From NCBI GenBank assembly GCA_964019425.1, contig OZ025793.1, forward strand, positions 1,240,001 to 1,304,000: DNA of 64,000 nt, given 5' to 3'. Positions 11,005-21,689 of this stretch are shown piece by piece. The DNA is from Flectonema sp. DT1601. Taxonomy: Eukaryota; Euglenozoa; Diplonemea; Diplonemida; Diplonemidae. The position numbers and the translations under genes were made by a program. Numbering within the stretch: position 1 is the stretch's first letter; each line of letters starts with the position of its first letter. The notes under the pieces are model-generated. The model saw only the letters and a program-made list of their open reading frames with translations. It was not told the DNA's origin and did no database searches.

Positions 11005-12318
11005 GAAGTCAAGCAATTTCCCCTTCTCTCTGCCACATCACGAAAGTACCGGCCCCCTTCCCCATTTCCCCGTATAGCATTTTTGTAAAACGAAGGAAAT
11101 CCAGGAACCTTGCTTTAAAAAATGCATGTTTCACAAATTGTTTTTCTTTTTTTTCCTTCTTTTTTTTTTTTTTTTTTTTGCAGTCGGTTTACAGATACGA
11201 AAAAACACATCTCCCTGGAGACTTGTCGTACCTTTTGGTAAATTTGATGTGATTTCGTAGTGGATTATTCAAATTGAAGAACATTGTAACAGTCTGAGGA
11301 CCGGTAGCTTAGTTCATAAAAAGGGGAAGCGGTTTGGAACGGTGAGAAAAGCAGTGTACCTTATCAAGGAGAATGTGACAGAAAGGCCTTATTTTTATTA
11401 GAAGAACAAAAAAACTAAAGAAAAGAAAAAAAAAGAAATGGAACAACGGAAAGAAGTAGAAAACATCAGCTATTATCAAAAGTGTAGTAGTAGGCGGGGT
11501 ATTGTCCCTGTTGTTTACTTTGTGTCCTTTTTTTCATTTCTATAACTGTTCTATATCGAAGGCTCTCACAACTTGTATTGTTGGTTTATCGTGAACCATT
11601 ATTACATTTCTGGAGGGGAAAAAAAAAAAGAAAAAAAAAAAAAAATTATTAGTATTATTATTATTTTTTTGCTAAACGACGAAATCCATATGGCAATCCG
11701 TTCACTTTGAAAGTGATTAATAAAATAAGTTAATTGGGATATAAAAAAAAAAAGAGACCCATCTTTTAGTGTACTTTTAATCCCTTTTCTTTGATAGCGG
11801 TCAGCTAAACGAGTTTAGATATGTAGCTGTTTAGACCATTCGGTGATACCCGGCCTCTACGAGAGGCTCGATTCCCTCGATATCTTTGAGCAATGCATGG
11901 TCGTCGTACTCTATACGGAATTCTGTATAGTTTACGATTGATAAATAGTCCTATCACTATTAATGGTGTGAGACACAACAAATACGGTAATGAGGTAACT
12001 AAAATAGTACAAAAGATCAAAGAGATCATATTTTGGTTTTTTTTTTAAATAAAAAAAAAAACTTCACATTTGGAGGCTGATTGCAGCCGCAGTCAAAACC
12101 CCGAGAAGTTGACACCGTTATTAGTTTGTCATACCGGCTATTGGAGGTGTCTTAAAACATCTATCAATCTGTGGGTATCGACAATCCTTTATTTCCCTTC
12201 AGCAGACATCAATAAATTCTAATCGGTAGTCTGTACCATTGTCATCTTGTCAAGACTGGGGGCTGGTTAGAATTACGTTGTAGTATTCTTGTGGGTGTGT
12301 TTATCATTTATTATCAAC
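11005..12318. other. AT-rich spacer, 1.3 kb
   Basis: Long T, A and AT runs (for example about 11,155-11,180 and 11,620-11,670). The only frame with any appeal is a small one on the minus strand (listed separately). The spacer ends TTATTATCAACAG at 12,320, an acceptor-like site before ATG3. Confidence 0.5.
11805..12029 (-). CDS. Possible small membrane peptide
   Basis: A 74-codon frame on the minus strand starts with a true ATG at 12,029. It begins with a strongly hydrophobic stretch (ISLIFCTILVTSLPYLLC) continuing into LIVIGLF, followed by a basic Arg-rich tail. This would be a single-pass or signal-bearing peptide. It is the only candidate host gene on the minus strand, it lacks a convincing acceptor-like context, and AT-rich DNA readily makes such hydrophobic frames, so I hold it only as a possibility. 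Confidence 0.2.
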   Translation of the reverse strand: MISLIFCTILVTSLPYLLCLTPLIVIGLFINRKLYRIPYRVRRPCIAQRYRGNRASRRGRVSPNGLNSYISKLV

Positions 12319-12337
12319 AGACAATAAGTAACGAAAC

Positions 12338-13303
12338 ATGGCTCAGCTATACAAAAAGTGGACTCAGGTGTACAGTACCCTTGTATCGCCTATTACCTCT
12401 ACGAGGTTTATGGAAAAGGGTCAGCTAACTCCTGAAGAGTTCGTAGAAGCTGGTGATCAGCTGGTTTCCAAATGCCCAACATGGAAATGGACAGGATGTG
12501 AAGACGACAAGAAGGATGTTCACAAAACAATGCCAAGAGACAAACGGTATTTAGTTATGACCGGAGCCAGATGTGAAAAACGCGCTTCAGAAATGAACTG
12601 CGACGGAGAAGAAGAAGAAGTAGAAGGAGACTGGACAAATACATTTATAGGCATGCAGAGCTCCCAGCAAGAAACTGCAGAAATGACTGACGCACCAGCT
12701 GCATCAGCTTCTAAGAATGATGACAGTGACAGTGATAGCGCACCAGACATGGATATGGATAATGACGGTGGTGGTGTTTTGGAAGATGAAGAAGATCCTT
12801 CTGCTGTGACCTCAGCAGCTGTTGTACTCGCTAGAAACTACGACATCCATATATTGTATGATAACTACCATTACACTCCTAGGGTATACCTTCAGGGATA
12901 TAATGAAAAGGGTGATCGTCTTACTAACAGTGAAATGTTCGAAGATATTTACAAAGACTACATGGACAAGACTGCTACTATTGAAACCCATCCTTACACA
13001 GAAGCACCAATGGTGTCAATCCATCCTTGTCGTCATGCTGAGACAATGAAAAGTATGATTGAACGTCTTCGTGATGCCCACGAAACCAGACTTATCGAAG
13101 CAGGTGCTGATGAAAGCGAAATCGCAACGTTTGGCGTTAGCCCAGACAAGGCGTTATTTATTTTCCTCAAGGTATGTTTTGTAGTGTTACTTATATTAGA
13201 CTGCTGAACTTCTTTGTTTCAGTTGAGAACATACAAAAAACAGTTCATTTCGTCTGTCATCCCTACAATCAACTACGACTACACTACTACCGTTGAGCTT
13301 TAG
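12338..13303 (+). CDS. ATG3: ATG3, the E2-like enzyme of ATG8 lipidation
   Basis: Exons 12,338-13,171 and 13,223-13,303 give 304 residues, close to the family's usual length of about 310. The 51-base intron starts GTATGT. The N-terminus matches ATG3 closely (FMEKGQLTPEEFVEAGDQLV, CPTWKWTG). An acidic disordered insert (residues about 125-160) is the usual flexible region. The catalytic motif is HPC in SIHPCRHAETMKSM, with the thioester Cys at about residue 231, and exon 2 supplies the family C-terminus (FISSVIPTINYDYTT). In autophagy ATG3 takes ATG8 from ATG7 and passes it to phosphatidylethanolamine with help from ATG12-ATG5. An acceptor-like CAACAG ends 18 bases before the ATG. Nothing is missing. 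Confidence 0.97.
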
Positions 13304-14700
13304 GTTTCTCACTTTAGTAGAAGTGTGCAAAAGTAAAGGAAACAAAAGAAGAAAGAAACGAACTAAGTCGACAAACGAAAAGAAAAAGAAAACCAACTGA
13401 AGACGCATCCTGTCTTGCTGCAATGGTGGTCAGGAGCTTGCTACGCGTAGTTCTCTTTATTCCAAAATCAATTAAAGAAAACCGATTGTTGGTCATTTGA
13501 GAAAAAAGAAAAAAACAAAAAACAAAAAAATGCGCAAACTTATGTTCGTTTAAAAAAAAAAAAGGAGCTAATATTCTTTCTTTCTTTTGTTTCTTTTTTT
13601 TTTATTAAAAACGAGAAGCTATTCTCTGGTGTGGTTTGATTCTGTTTGAAAAAAGAATTGAAAAGTGGGATAAAGAAAAAAAGAATTTAAGAAATAAAAG
13701 TAAGAATGTTTCAGCTTTCTAGGAAGCTGCTGTGATCTGTGCTGTGCCTACCAAAAATGTGTGAATTAAAACTAGCCGACGTGATTAAAATACGTGAAAC
13801 ACCGTAACCATTTTCAGGATTCGCTGCTCCTACGAGATTCCAGCAAACAATTAAAATATGTTGTGTATTCTAAAATGAGGTCTCTTGTTTTTTGTTTCCC
13901 CTCCCACAAGTATTTTTGTTTCCTCCTTTTGGTTTGTTGAGCACCCTGAGAGTTTTTTTTTGTTTTTTCTCCTTTTGTTTTTTTTTTCTTTCCCGCGAAT
14001 ACTAGCCGCATTCGGAGCCCTCTTTTTTTTATTTTTTTCAACAAAAAAAAAAAAAAAAAAAAAAAATTGGGTGTAAAAACAGTTTGATTTTACTCGTGTT
14101 TTTATTTTTTTGCTTACTAGCCTCCCACTTGGTAATTAAGGACGTTAATGTTTTAGGTTCGTTATTTAAAAAAAAAAAAATTAAGTAGAGCCTTTGGTGT
14201 CTTTTTCCCCGAGTGGAGAATTCGTAACATGAAACTAAAAAAAAACATTATAAACGATTGGCAAAACGGTATTTCTTTGTGCTAAGTGTCGGAAAGAGGG
14301 ACAAGGAGAAAAGATCGTGTGACGGCGTGTGTGTGTTTTTTTCTGTTTTCGGGTCCTTAGCTACTCCGAAAAAACGTCGCATTGACCTCGTTTGGTACTC
14401 GGTTTATATACAGACTTTGACTAAGAAATCTGTTCCACTGCACTGACAAAACGTGTTGGCAGTTTGCAGATTACTTGGGTAGTCCAGTTGGGTATTCCTT
14501 GCTTCTCGTCTAAAATATTATTGTCTTTTTGCTTCGGGTCTATGCGTGAAGTCTGCAGAAGAAGAAATAGTTTTAATTTACACGATTTTCTTTCACAATC
14601 ATAAACAACCACATGAGACTTATTCTGGAAAGCCATTTGCCTGATTCAGAGCGTAAGATGAACTCTGTTTTGATACAACAGAATTATTTGAATCATCTCC
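13304..14700. other. AT-rich spacer, 1.4 kb
   Basis: Dense homopolymer tracts (A runs near 13,550 and 14,042-14,066; T runs near 13,980) and no frame with protein-like composition. Short frames on both strands here are Phe/Lys-rich products of the tracts. It ends with AATCATCTCCAG at 14,702, an acceptor-like site. Confidence 0.55.
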
Positions 14701-14716
14701 AGCTACACATTTTAAT

Positions 14717-15421
14717 ATGACTCAGGTGACTTTGGAAAGCGTCAGACGCCGCATTGCAGAACCTGATGAGTCTCTCGATATGGCACTCCAGCGATATTAT
14801 GATGATCGTCAAACGTGTCGGAAGTGCGGAAGTGAGTACAACGCTTCAGCTAATAATATTGGAAGTTGTGTAGGACACACAGGAGAGTTAGTATTGGATA
14901 AAGTATCCACAGCGAGGAATGTCACAGTTGGTCTACTGTTAGGTGCTGGACTAGGTGCCAGTGTTGGAATCGCAGGGTATGGTGTCGCAAAATTAGCAGC
15001 AATCGCAACAAGCACAGGTACAGGTAGTTCAATGTCTGGATTGGGTACGGTAGCAACAGCAGCAAACGCTTCAGGAGCGACATCTGCTGGGGCCACTGCT
15101 GCTGCTACTGGTGCTGGTGTTGGATCGTTAGCAACAGCAGCAACAGCTTTTGGAACTACTTCTACAGCCACAGCTTCTCCAATTGCGATAGCAGCAGCCA
15201 GTCCTACTGCCCTAACCAGTACTGGTGCTGCTGTTGGAGGAGGTGTTGGTGGTGTTTTCAAAGGAGTTGAGTCGTCCATTCAAAAAGTTGGAGAGAAAGT
15301 TGGCTCTTACAAATGGACGTGTTGCGGATATCATCAGTATGAAGAAACTTGTGATGGACGACAATCAATGCACATCCCATTCCCACCTGCTGACTCCTCT
15401 TCAGTTGAAGTCACCTCGTAA
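14717..15421 (+). CDS. CHORD-like zinc-binding protein split by a Gly/Ala-rich insert
   Basis: Single exon, 234 residues. The N-terminal part has C34-x2-C37, N46, C51-x2-H54 (GSCVGHTGEL). The C-terminal part has WTCCG (C202, C203), C212 and H219. Taken together C-x2-C-x13-C-x2-H, then W-x-C-C-x8-C-x6-H follows the order of ligands in CHORD zinc domains (known from RAR1/CHP-1 co-chaperones). Between the halves lie about 140 residues of Gly, Ala, Ser and Thr, beginning with a hydrophobic glycine-zipper-like stretch (VGLLLGAGLGASVGIAGYGV) that could cross or enter a membrane. If the halves pair, the insert would be a loop or hairpin out of a folded zinc domain. Function unknown; the CHORD assignment is by motif only. 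Confidence 0.7.
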   Translation: MTQVTLESVRRRIAEPDESLDMALQRYYDDRQTCRKCGSEYNASANNIGSCVGHTGELVLDKVSTARNVTVGLLLGAGLGASVGIAGYGVAKLAAIATSTGTGSSMSGLGTVATAANASGATSAGATAAATGAGVGSLATAATAFGTTSTATASPIAIAAASPTALTSTGAAVGGGVGGVFKGVESSIQKVGEKVGSYKWTCCGYHQYEETCDGRQSMHIPFPPADSSSVEVTS

Positions 15422-15495
15422 CTATTATTAATTACAGTTGATTGTTAGTTATATTATTTATTATCTTTAGTGCGGAAACCCTATCGTAGGGTATG

Positions 15496-15533
<38 letters not shown>

Positions 15534-15931
15534 GCATCAGTTTATGGTTTTTAAATACTTCGGAAGACATTGAAATTAATCGATATTTTCAATAAGAGGC
15601 TTCTTGTAGTTTTACCAACTGCTCTTTCTTGATTTCTGTTTCATTACACGTATTGCATTACACGATCATTTTCAATGACAGTATTTTGATTTGTTTCATT
15701 CATTCTTCTTTTTCTTTTTTTTTTTTTTTCCCGCCTCTTTTACTGGGAGGTTAGTGCTTCCGATTCCTCTCTTTTACAAACCAACAATTGTTATTCTTTT
15801 CGTGATATCTAATTGTTAAAAATACCTGTCGTGGAGTAGACGCTGTTCAACCCCACGCAGCAATTATAGAAATGATGACTATGAGTATAGACTTTGATCT
15901 TGTTTGAGTATTTTGTAATTTATATTTTTTC
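15422..15931. other. Spacer with a long A tract
   Basis: It contains a run of about 30 A near 15,500-15,530 and a T run near 15,716. No coding frame is supported. It ends TTTATATTTTTTCAG at 15,933, a strong pyrimidine-AG acceptor 18 bases before the next ATG. Confidence 0.55.
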
Positions 15932-15951
15932 AGGTCACAAGTCAGTTTAGA

Positions 15952-17790
15952 ATGACTGCAATGTCGTCATCATCGGCCGATATTCATGAGTGGAGTCTTG
16001 ATGATGTTAGTAACTGGTTGGGAGCATGTGGTCTCTGCAGACTAATAGAAACCTTTAGAGACAACGGTGTTGGAGGACGAGCTCTTCTCAGTGTCACAAA
16101 ACAAGATTTAAAAGATGAATTAGAAATAACTAATTATCTTGATAGGAAGATGCTTTGGAAAGAGATAGAAGCAATTCAAGAACGAGGTGGTGCATTTAAT
16201 GGAAGCTTCTGTAGTTCTTCAGAAGTTGATATTGATGGGGAGAGTTTTGGTCATTCAGTATCATATTTACGAGCTCAGAGTTTCGATTCAACACTCACAC
16301 TAACTGAGGTATCTTCAGACGCGTCGGATTGGTCAACTGAACGACACACGAGACACAATCTACGAGTATCACCCCACCTTGTTATTGAAGCCTCAGAGCT
16401 CTCAATCGTCACCTCTCGTCTAAAAGTTTTAGCAAACGGTGCGACAGTTGAAAGATTTATAAAATTATCTTCCCAAGAAAACGGCATTCTGGAATTAATA
16501 ATGGGAACTCTACTCTACGGGTTAATTGGGAAGAAGATGCCAACAAAAGACATCGCAAGAAAGGAAATAAACCAATCAGCAATTACAATGCTCAGAGCAT
16601 ACTGTGTAATGCCTGAAGAAGGGATGACAATATTAAGTACATGTAATATACTAAGGAGACTGCCCCAGTCTCTTAGTAAGATCGTCCGTGATGCTATTCG
16701 TGTTTGTGAGGATGTATCACCTCCGAGGAATCGTCATACTGTGTTGAGTGACAAGGACTTAGGATCGCTAATTCAAATATTTAAACTTTCTGATACGATA
16801 AACAATTTGTACACAACAAATAAAAAATCAATTACCAACAATCATATTGATCCAAACAACAATAAGTCATCCGTAGTAGTACCACAACAACATAATAATT
16901 GTATGTCACAAACTGATGTTCAACAAATAACAGAACACATATCAACAAGTAAAGATGCTGCTTCGTGTATTATAATTACTTTGCTTAAGAGATTACTGCC
17001 GCAGGCCACTCCGTTGTCGTCGCTGTCTGATCATCTTCCTCGATCAGCGATATCATTACTGAGAGCTTATGGATTAAATAATTCTGCGACACCAGGTAAT
17101 CTACCAACACTCGACTCATGTGCAGAATCATTAATTATTTGTAAAGTACTTCCTCGTTTTGTTAGGGATGTTGCTAAAGCTCTTGGGATACACACAGCTG
17201 AAGCATTCCAAAGTCTACTTAACCCTGATAGTGAGAAGTATATCAGACAAACTAAACCAAAACCGCCGACGAAAGACTTTAAACCTGGTGACTTGATTGT
17301 TATCTCTTCCAATATTGATGAGGCAAAAGTTGCCTGCGAATCAAATAAGAAGATCGGTTGGTCACTTGAGATGGGCGCGTATATCGGAAAGACTGGTTAT
17401 GTTAAAAGATTCTTTAAGGATACTGACAAAGTCCGCATCCTCCACGAGGATGATGTTATATGGACATGGCCAGCATCGTGTTGTAAGGGTGTTGCTAGAC
17501 CGTTGGCGCTTCGTAAAATGACTTTAAATGCTCTCTCTACTTCTCCTGCTCAGATTCACACCACTCCATCACTGAAGTCACCAATTGTCTCGAAGGTATT
17601 TCCTGGTAGCGATATCACAGTCGCTGAAAGTAAGGAATCTTGGCTCCGACTTCACGGCGGCGGATGGACTCCAGACTCTCCTTACTGGGCAGAAGATATG
17701 CCGCAGCCAAAATCACCACCGATGCTCTCCCTTCCTTCTGATTCCTCTACCTCGGTGGAAGTATCACTCCCAAGTAGTCCTTTAATTTAA
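15952..17790 (+). CDS. SAM-domain protein with an internal duplication, MIB-like and SH3-like modules
   Basis: Single coding exon, 612 residues. Residues about 8-75 are a SAM domain (EWSLDDVSNWLGACGL ... LLSVTKQDLKDELEI). Two related helical units follow, about 173-256 and 337-421, sharing SAI[TS][ML]LRAY, then ..LP[QR][SF]..[KR][IV]VRD; they are separated by an Asn-rich linker. Residues about 443-516 resemble the Mind-bomb repeat (GDLIVIS, AKVAC, MGAYIGKTGYVKR, WTWPASC). Residues about 527-583 look like a small SH3-like fold (KSPIVSKVFPGSDITV, SWLRLHGGGW). No RING or ankyrin repeats, so it is not a Mind-bomb ligase; an adaptor role is inferred. Out-of-frame shadows occur on both strands. Confidence 0.8.
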   Translation: MTAMSSSSADIHEWSLDDVSNWLGACGLCRLIETFRDNGVGGRALLSVTKQDLKDELEITNYLDRKMLWKEIEAIQERGGAFNGSFCSSSEVDIDGESFGHSVSYLRAQSFDSTLTLTEVSSDASDWSTERHTRHNLRVSPHLVIEASELSIVTSRLKVLANGATVERFIKLSSQENGILELIMGTLLYGLIGKKMPTKDIARKEINQSAITMLRAYCVMPEEGMTILSTCNILRRLPQSLSKIVRDAIRVCEDVSPPRNRHTVLSDKDLGSLIQIFKLSDTINNLYTTNKKSITNNHIDPNNNKSSVVVPQQHNNCMSQTDVQQITEHISTSKDAASCIIITLLKRLLPQATPLSSLSDHLPRSAISLLRAYGLNNSATPGNLPTLDSCAESLIICKVLPRFVRDVAKALGIHTAEAFQSLLNPDSEKYIRQTKPKPPTKDFKPGDLIVISSNIDEAKVACESNKKIGWSLEMGAYIGKTGYVKRFFKDTDKVRILHEDDVIWTWPASCCKGVARPLALRKMTLNALSTSPAQIHTTPSLKSPIVSKVFPGSDITVAESKESWLRLHGGGWTPDSPYWAEDMPQPKSPPMLSLPSDSSTSVEVSLPSSPLI

Positions 17791-18488
17791 TATTTCTTAA
17801 CCTAACACCTAAACACTTCATTCATTTGGTGTTTTCAATTCTTTTTCCCCTTCCTTTCAACCTGCCTACAGTTGCGGATGTACCCTCGCAAATGTAAAAA
17901 CTGTTTTTTTCGTAAATTACTAATTCCCGTCAGCTGGTTTGTCGCAGCTTCCCAAATTATTATTTTAAACAAAAGAGTCGTGGATCGCAATGAAAGAGAG
18001 GGATTGGTGCATAAAGCCGAAAAAGTCCCCTTATTGGTATGGACGAGTCTACTCTTCTGCTTTCTATTACCCTTTAAAATGAAACTTGATGAGGGTTGGC
18101 AGATGTTGCGATCTTACATCGTACTGCGATAGTTCGAATCGCTTTGGAGTTTTATTTTGTTGTAATTCCTCCGATTTATTATCCATCGTGAGCTTAGCTG
18201 TTTAGTTGGATCTTTGGGAGCTTTGATGTATCAAGTTGCTCCGTTTTAAGAAAAAGAAAAAGAACCATTTACACTAGTGAACTCCTAGTGAACGATACAG
18301 CTGGCGGTTCCCCGCAAATGTTTTCGTTCTACTCAAACTTAATATTTCAGGCTGTCGCCTTTCTTATGTTTCTGAGTTTATTGATATTTATTTGTGAGCT
18401 CAAGTGAGCTGTCAAAGTGTTGATTCCTTTAGGAGAGTCTTATCATAAACTTTACGACTACTAATTATTAATATCAATTCCTCTTTTT
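17791..18488. other. Spacer without a supported gene
   Basis: A frame at 17,878-18,132 starting MYPRKCKNC is open but has no domain, no acceptor-like site of the usual strength and a composition like the surrounding spacer. I see nothing else until the CTCTTTTTAG at 18,490. Confidence 0.45.
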
Positions 18489-18519
18489 AGATTTATTTTC
18501 AACTACTAGTGGAGGCTAA

Positions 18520-19041
18520 ATGGGGCTACTTCCGGTCCCTGACGGCGCCACGGCATGGGCAGCAGGCTTTGCATCTGCTGGAGTGGCACTCTACGCTGGA
18601 GGAACAGGTTGGATGCGAAAAGCATACGCTACGAGATTAAAGAGAAAGGTTGACAGACTTACAGTATACTATGAAGACTCATTTCGGGAAAGAGAGATAA
18701 ATTGGATCGATAGCATCATACGAACAACAGTCTCCCTTGAAGGAATGACAGTATTAGTATGCAGAGCTGATGAAATTACCAGCGACATCGTTCTCCATCC
18801 GATCGACGGAGCATTCGCATGTACACCAGAAGCAATATCTGACTATGTAAATAACAGAGAAGAAGCAGCCATAATATTTTCACCGATTGACAGTGCTTCA
18901 TTAGAACGTATATCCGGAGAGGGTTATCTAGACTCTCTTGCCTGTTCCCAACCAGAGTTACTGGCTTGCAATAATATATTTTATATAAATCAAAGAAGTC
19001 TTCGTCTTATACGACTCTCTCAAACTGTACCCTGCGACTAG
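18520..19041 (+). CDS. Unrecognised protein with an N-terminal Gly/Ala-rich hydrophobic segment
   Basis: Single exon of 173 residues from ATG 18,520. Residues about 9-30 (GATAWAAGFASAGVALYAGG) form a hydrophobic small-residue helix followed by positive charges (KAYATRLKRKVDR), which fits a signal anchor with the rest on one side of the membrane. The remainder (about 140 residues) mixes strands and helices (GMTVLVCRADEIT, AAIIFSPIDSASLERI) and matches no family I know. An acceptor-like TTTTTAG ends 29 bases before the ATG, as for neighbouring genes. Confidence 0.6.
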   Translation: MGLLPVPDGATAWAAGFASAGVALYAGGTGWMRKAYATRLKRKVDRLTVYYEDSFREREINWIDSIIRTTVSLEGMTVLVCRADEITSDIVLHPIDGAFACTPEAISDYVNNREEAAIIFSPIDSASLERISGEGYLDSLACSQPELLACNNIFYINQRSLRLIRLSQTVPCD

Positions 19042-20054
19042 ATAAAGTTGTTTAGTTGGCGATCTATTTGTTGGGTACGTACTTGGATTACCGGAGGGCG
19101 TTCTTGTACCATAAAGCTTTGATTAATAGCCTGTCTATTGTTTTCGCCATGCCTTACGATTTCATTCATGCAGAAGATAACCTTAAATAGGTGTCTCACC
19201 TCTGATTATGTACCATTGTGACTGATTGTTCATCACATCGATAAAAAAAAAGAGGGGAAAAAGACATACGAGAGAGTGAGAGGGGAAAAAAGTTTTGTTA
19301 TGTAATTTACTCATTACACTTCTGTTTTGTTCAAATACCAATTAATATTGGATGCTTTTCATATTACCTTTTTTATTTTTTTCTCTCCCTTTCCCCCCCC
19401 TGTGGTTGTATTTTCTGTTTTCTATGTTGCGTCCGCAGCGTTCCTACAACTCCCGAAAAGAAGGTATCGAGCATTTGATGGAGTCAGTTTTGTGTAAAGC
19501 AAAATAAGTGTTGTGGTCATGATAAACGTTAGTTCAGTTGAATTAACGTATTGAACCAGCGAAGGTGTTCATCTCTGTTTGAGCTCTACTCTATCTCAGA
19601 ATAGTATTTTGAAGGATTGTTATGTGTTCGTATCGACTCTAGCCATTTGGATACAATTATATTGTGAACCTACTTGTCAGCGTGTCTAACCTGTACTGCT
19701 CTACATCAGTTACCTCTAATTTATCCTGTTGTTGATTAGCTTGACTTGTAGTCTAGACTGCACTACTTTGAGAGTGCTGTCTTTTTTATGTGCAACCTTC
19801 CCATTCCCAATTTCCTCCCTTCCTCTCAGATTAAGATTTAAGAAATACTTTTACTGAAGCACTTAGATGCTTCGATATGTTGTCCGTTTTATATTTCCAC
19901 TCAGCAACTATCTTGAGGCGGGGAATGTGATTTATTGTTTTTGATGTGTTTTGAAATTTCATTTTTTTTTTTTTCAACTTAGGACGACCTTCATAATCGC
20001 AGATCAAAAAGAATGACGCAAACTGTTGTATTTTTAATAAATTAATTCCACGAC
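19042..20054. other. Spacer, 1.0 kb, without a supported gene
   Basis: T-rich sequence with short homopolymers. No donor of the GTATGT type was seen here although an acceptor-like CGACAG ends at 20,056. A small minus-strand frame (19,831-20,112) overlaps the next gene's start and is not protein-like. Confidence 0.5.
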
Positions 20055-20063
20055 AGGTATTAC

Positions 20064-20741
20064 ATGTCATCTGTATTAGGCAACGGGATGGAATTGAAAT
20101 TACTCCCGCCACTGGGAGAAGCTACCTGTCGTGTGTATTTCTGTCGTCATGGAAGAACGACATTAAACGCGCAGAATATCGTTCAGGGAGGTGGAATGGA
20201 CGCTCCTTTAGATGATGTTGGTATAAAACAAGCAGCTCAGTTAGGTAAGGCATTTAATCATATTGAAGTTGATACGGTTCTGACTTCAGCAATGGCTCGT
20301 GCAATTGACACAGGAAAAGAGATAAAAACTAAAAACAACCGTCTGATCGACGCTCGACTAAATGAAATGCATTATGGAGAACTGGAAGGACATCCGATAT
20401 TTGTTGGAGAAACGAAGCGAAAGATTGCTGTGGCATATTCTCATTGGCTGAAGGATGATGCAGACTATTGTCTTCCTGGACCTTTAGGAGAATCTTTCAC
20501 GATGGTTGTTGATAGGAGTAAGGCTGCTGTTCATGATTGCATTGAAAAGTTCAACCCAAATCATCTGGTAGTAGTTTGTCACTCTCGTTTAATAAGAGTT
20601 TTACTCGCACACCTTAATAATAGTGGTCCTTCTGGAATGGATAAGGTACAATCTGATAATTGCAGTATCGCTGTATTCGATTTTTGTAAATCAGCTCTGA
20701 AATCTAAAATGGTAGCAACAAACCTTGTTTCACACTTGTGA
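20064..20741 (+). CDS. Histidine phosphatase family protein (phosphoglycerate mutase-like)
   Basis: Single exon, 225 residues. The catalytic RHG motif is at residues 28-30 (YFCRHGRTTLN), the second arginine region follows (TSAMARAIDTGKEI), the acid/base Glu region is LNEMHYGELEG, and the second histidine is in VVVCHSRLIRVLL. These are all the hallmarks of the branch-1 histidine phosphatase fold, which works through a phosphohistidine intermediate. Length fits the cofactor-dependent mutase/fructose-2,6-bisphosphatase-like group, but the substrate cannot be told; a broad-specificity phosphatase is more likely than glycolytic mutase, as the mutase-specific loops are not evident. The ATG is just 7 bases after an acceptor-like CGACAG. 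Confidence 0.88.
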   Translation: MSSVLGNGMELKLLPPLGEATCRVYFCRHGRTTLNAQNIVQGGGMDAPLDDVGIKQAAQLGKAFNHIEVDTVLTSAMARAIDTGKEIKTKNNRLIDARLNEMHYGELEGHPIFVGETKRKIAVAYSHWLKDDADYCLPGPLGESFTMVVDRSKAAVHDCIEKFNPNHLVVVCHSRLIRVLLAHLNNSGPSGMDKVQSDNCSIAVFDFCKSALKSKMVATNLVSHL

Positions 20742-21051
20742 TAGCAGTCAGTTTTAAGAAAGTTTTTTTATCAAATTTATTGTTTCTCGATGATATGTTC
20801 CGATTTATATCATTGTTGTTGCAGTCAATGTTGTCTGTTCACATTAAATATGACAGCTTTAAACTAAACCACAACCATGATCTAGTTTGTATTCTGTTTT
20901 TTTTTTTTAATTTTTTTTTTTCACGTATTTTCACAGTCACAACTTTTTTGTTGCTGTTCGACTGATTAGCTGATTGTGTTTTTTTTGTTTGTTGACAACC
21001 ATTGAAAAGTTAAATATTTTATCAATCAGTTTTATTAACTAAAAAAAAAAA

Positions 21052-21495
21052 ATGATGACATGTCACCAATGCTCGAAAGCGATTACTGGTGAGCACCTGT
21101 TGATAGAGTTCCCTGGTAAAGGAGAGATACCAGTTCATGAAGAATGTTATGAACAGATGGTTCCAAATTGCTCATGGTGTCGTATTGACTTAACAGACTC
21201 ATACGTAATGTATAAAGGTGATTATGGTATTGTTAATCTTCACGAAGGTTGTAAAGATGCTTTTGTTGCTGCGAATGTTAATACGAAATCAGCAGACGCG
21301 ATCAAATCGATTTCAAAACCATCTGAACAGCGTGATGCAGGTGGCAGTAACGACCGTCTCTTTATTGATAAGTATTCAATTACAGAACTTAAAACAGAAC
21401 TATCTCGTAGATCAATTCAATACCCAACAGGAGCGAAACGATCTGAACTCCTAAAAGTTCTTAGGGATAATTGGGATGCTTCAATTACTTATTAA
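21052..21495 (+). CDS. Small LIM-like zinc protein with a C-terminal SAP-like motif
   Basis: 147 residues from ATG 21,052 (a second ATG follows at once). Two zinc-binding units share a pattern: C4-x2-C7 ... H29-x2-C32, then C-x2-C (NCSWC) ... H-x2-C (LHEGC), like a LIM domain whose last ligands are His/Cys. The C-terminal 40 residues (YSITELKTELSRRSIQYPTG, then RSELLKVLRDNW) fit a SAP helix-extension-helix motif, often DNA/RNA-binding. A nuclear adaptor is a reasonable guess, not shown. An out-of-frame shadow lies inside. It sits only 195 bases before the next gene's ATG, a compact spacing. Confidence 0.75.
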   Translation: MMTCHQCSKAITGEHLLIEFPGKGEIPVHEECYEQMVPNCSWCRIDLTDSYVMYKGDYGIVNLHEGCKDAFVAANVNTKSADAIKSISKPSEQRDAGGSNDRLFIDKYSITELKTELSRRSIQYPTGAKRSELLKVLRDNWDASITY

Positions 21496-21689
21496 TTCCT
21501 TCACACGTTTGACCAAAGCTCCTTAATTGGAAAGCCTTCTAACTCACATTATGAAAGTCATGCGAAATATATTATTAGTGACATGGTTGACTATTCCTAT
21601 TGTTATTTTGAATTACTTATTAACCAACAATCAGAAAACAATATTTAAAATGAGGATATTCATAATCACAACTCCATAAGGTTTATAAG

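Noticed and set aside
13304-14450. Several 60-76-codon frames on both strands
   Set aside because: They are Phe- or Lys-rich translations of homopolymer tracts.
17872-18132. An 86-codon plus-strand frame between two genes
   Set aside because: First codon is TTG; from its ATG the peptide has no domain and the composition equals the spacer.
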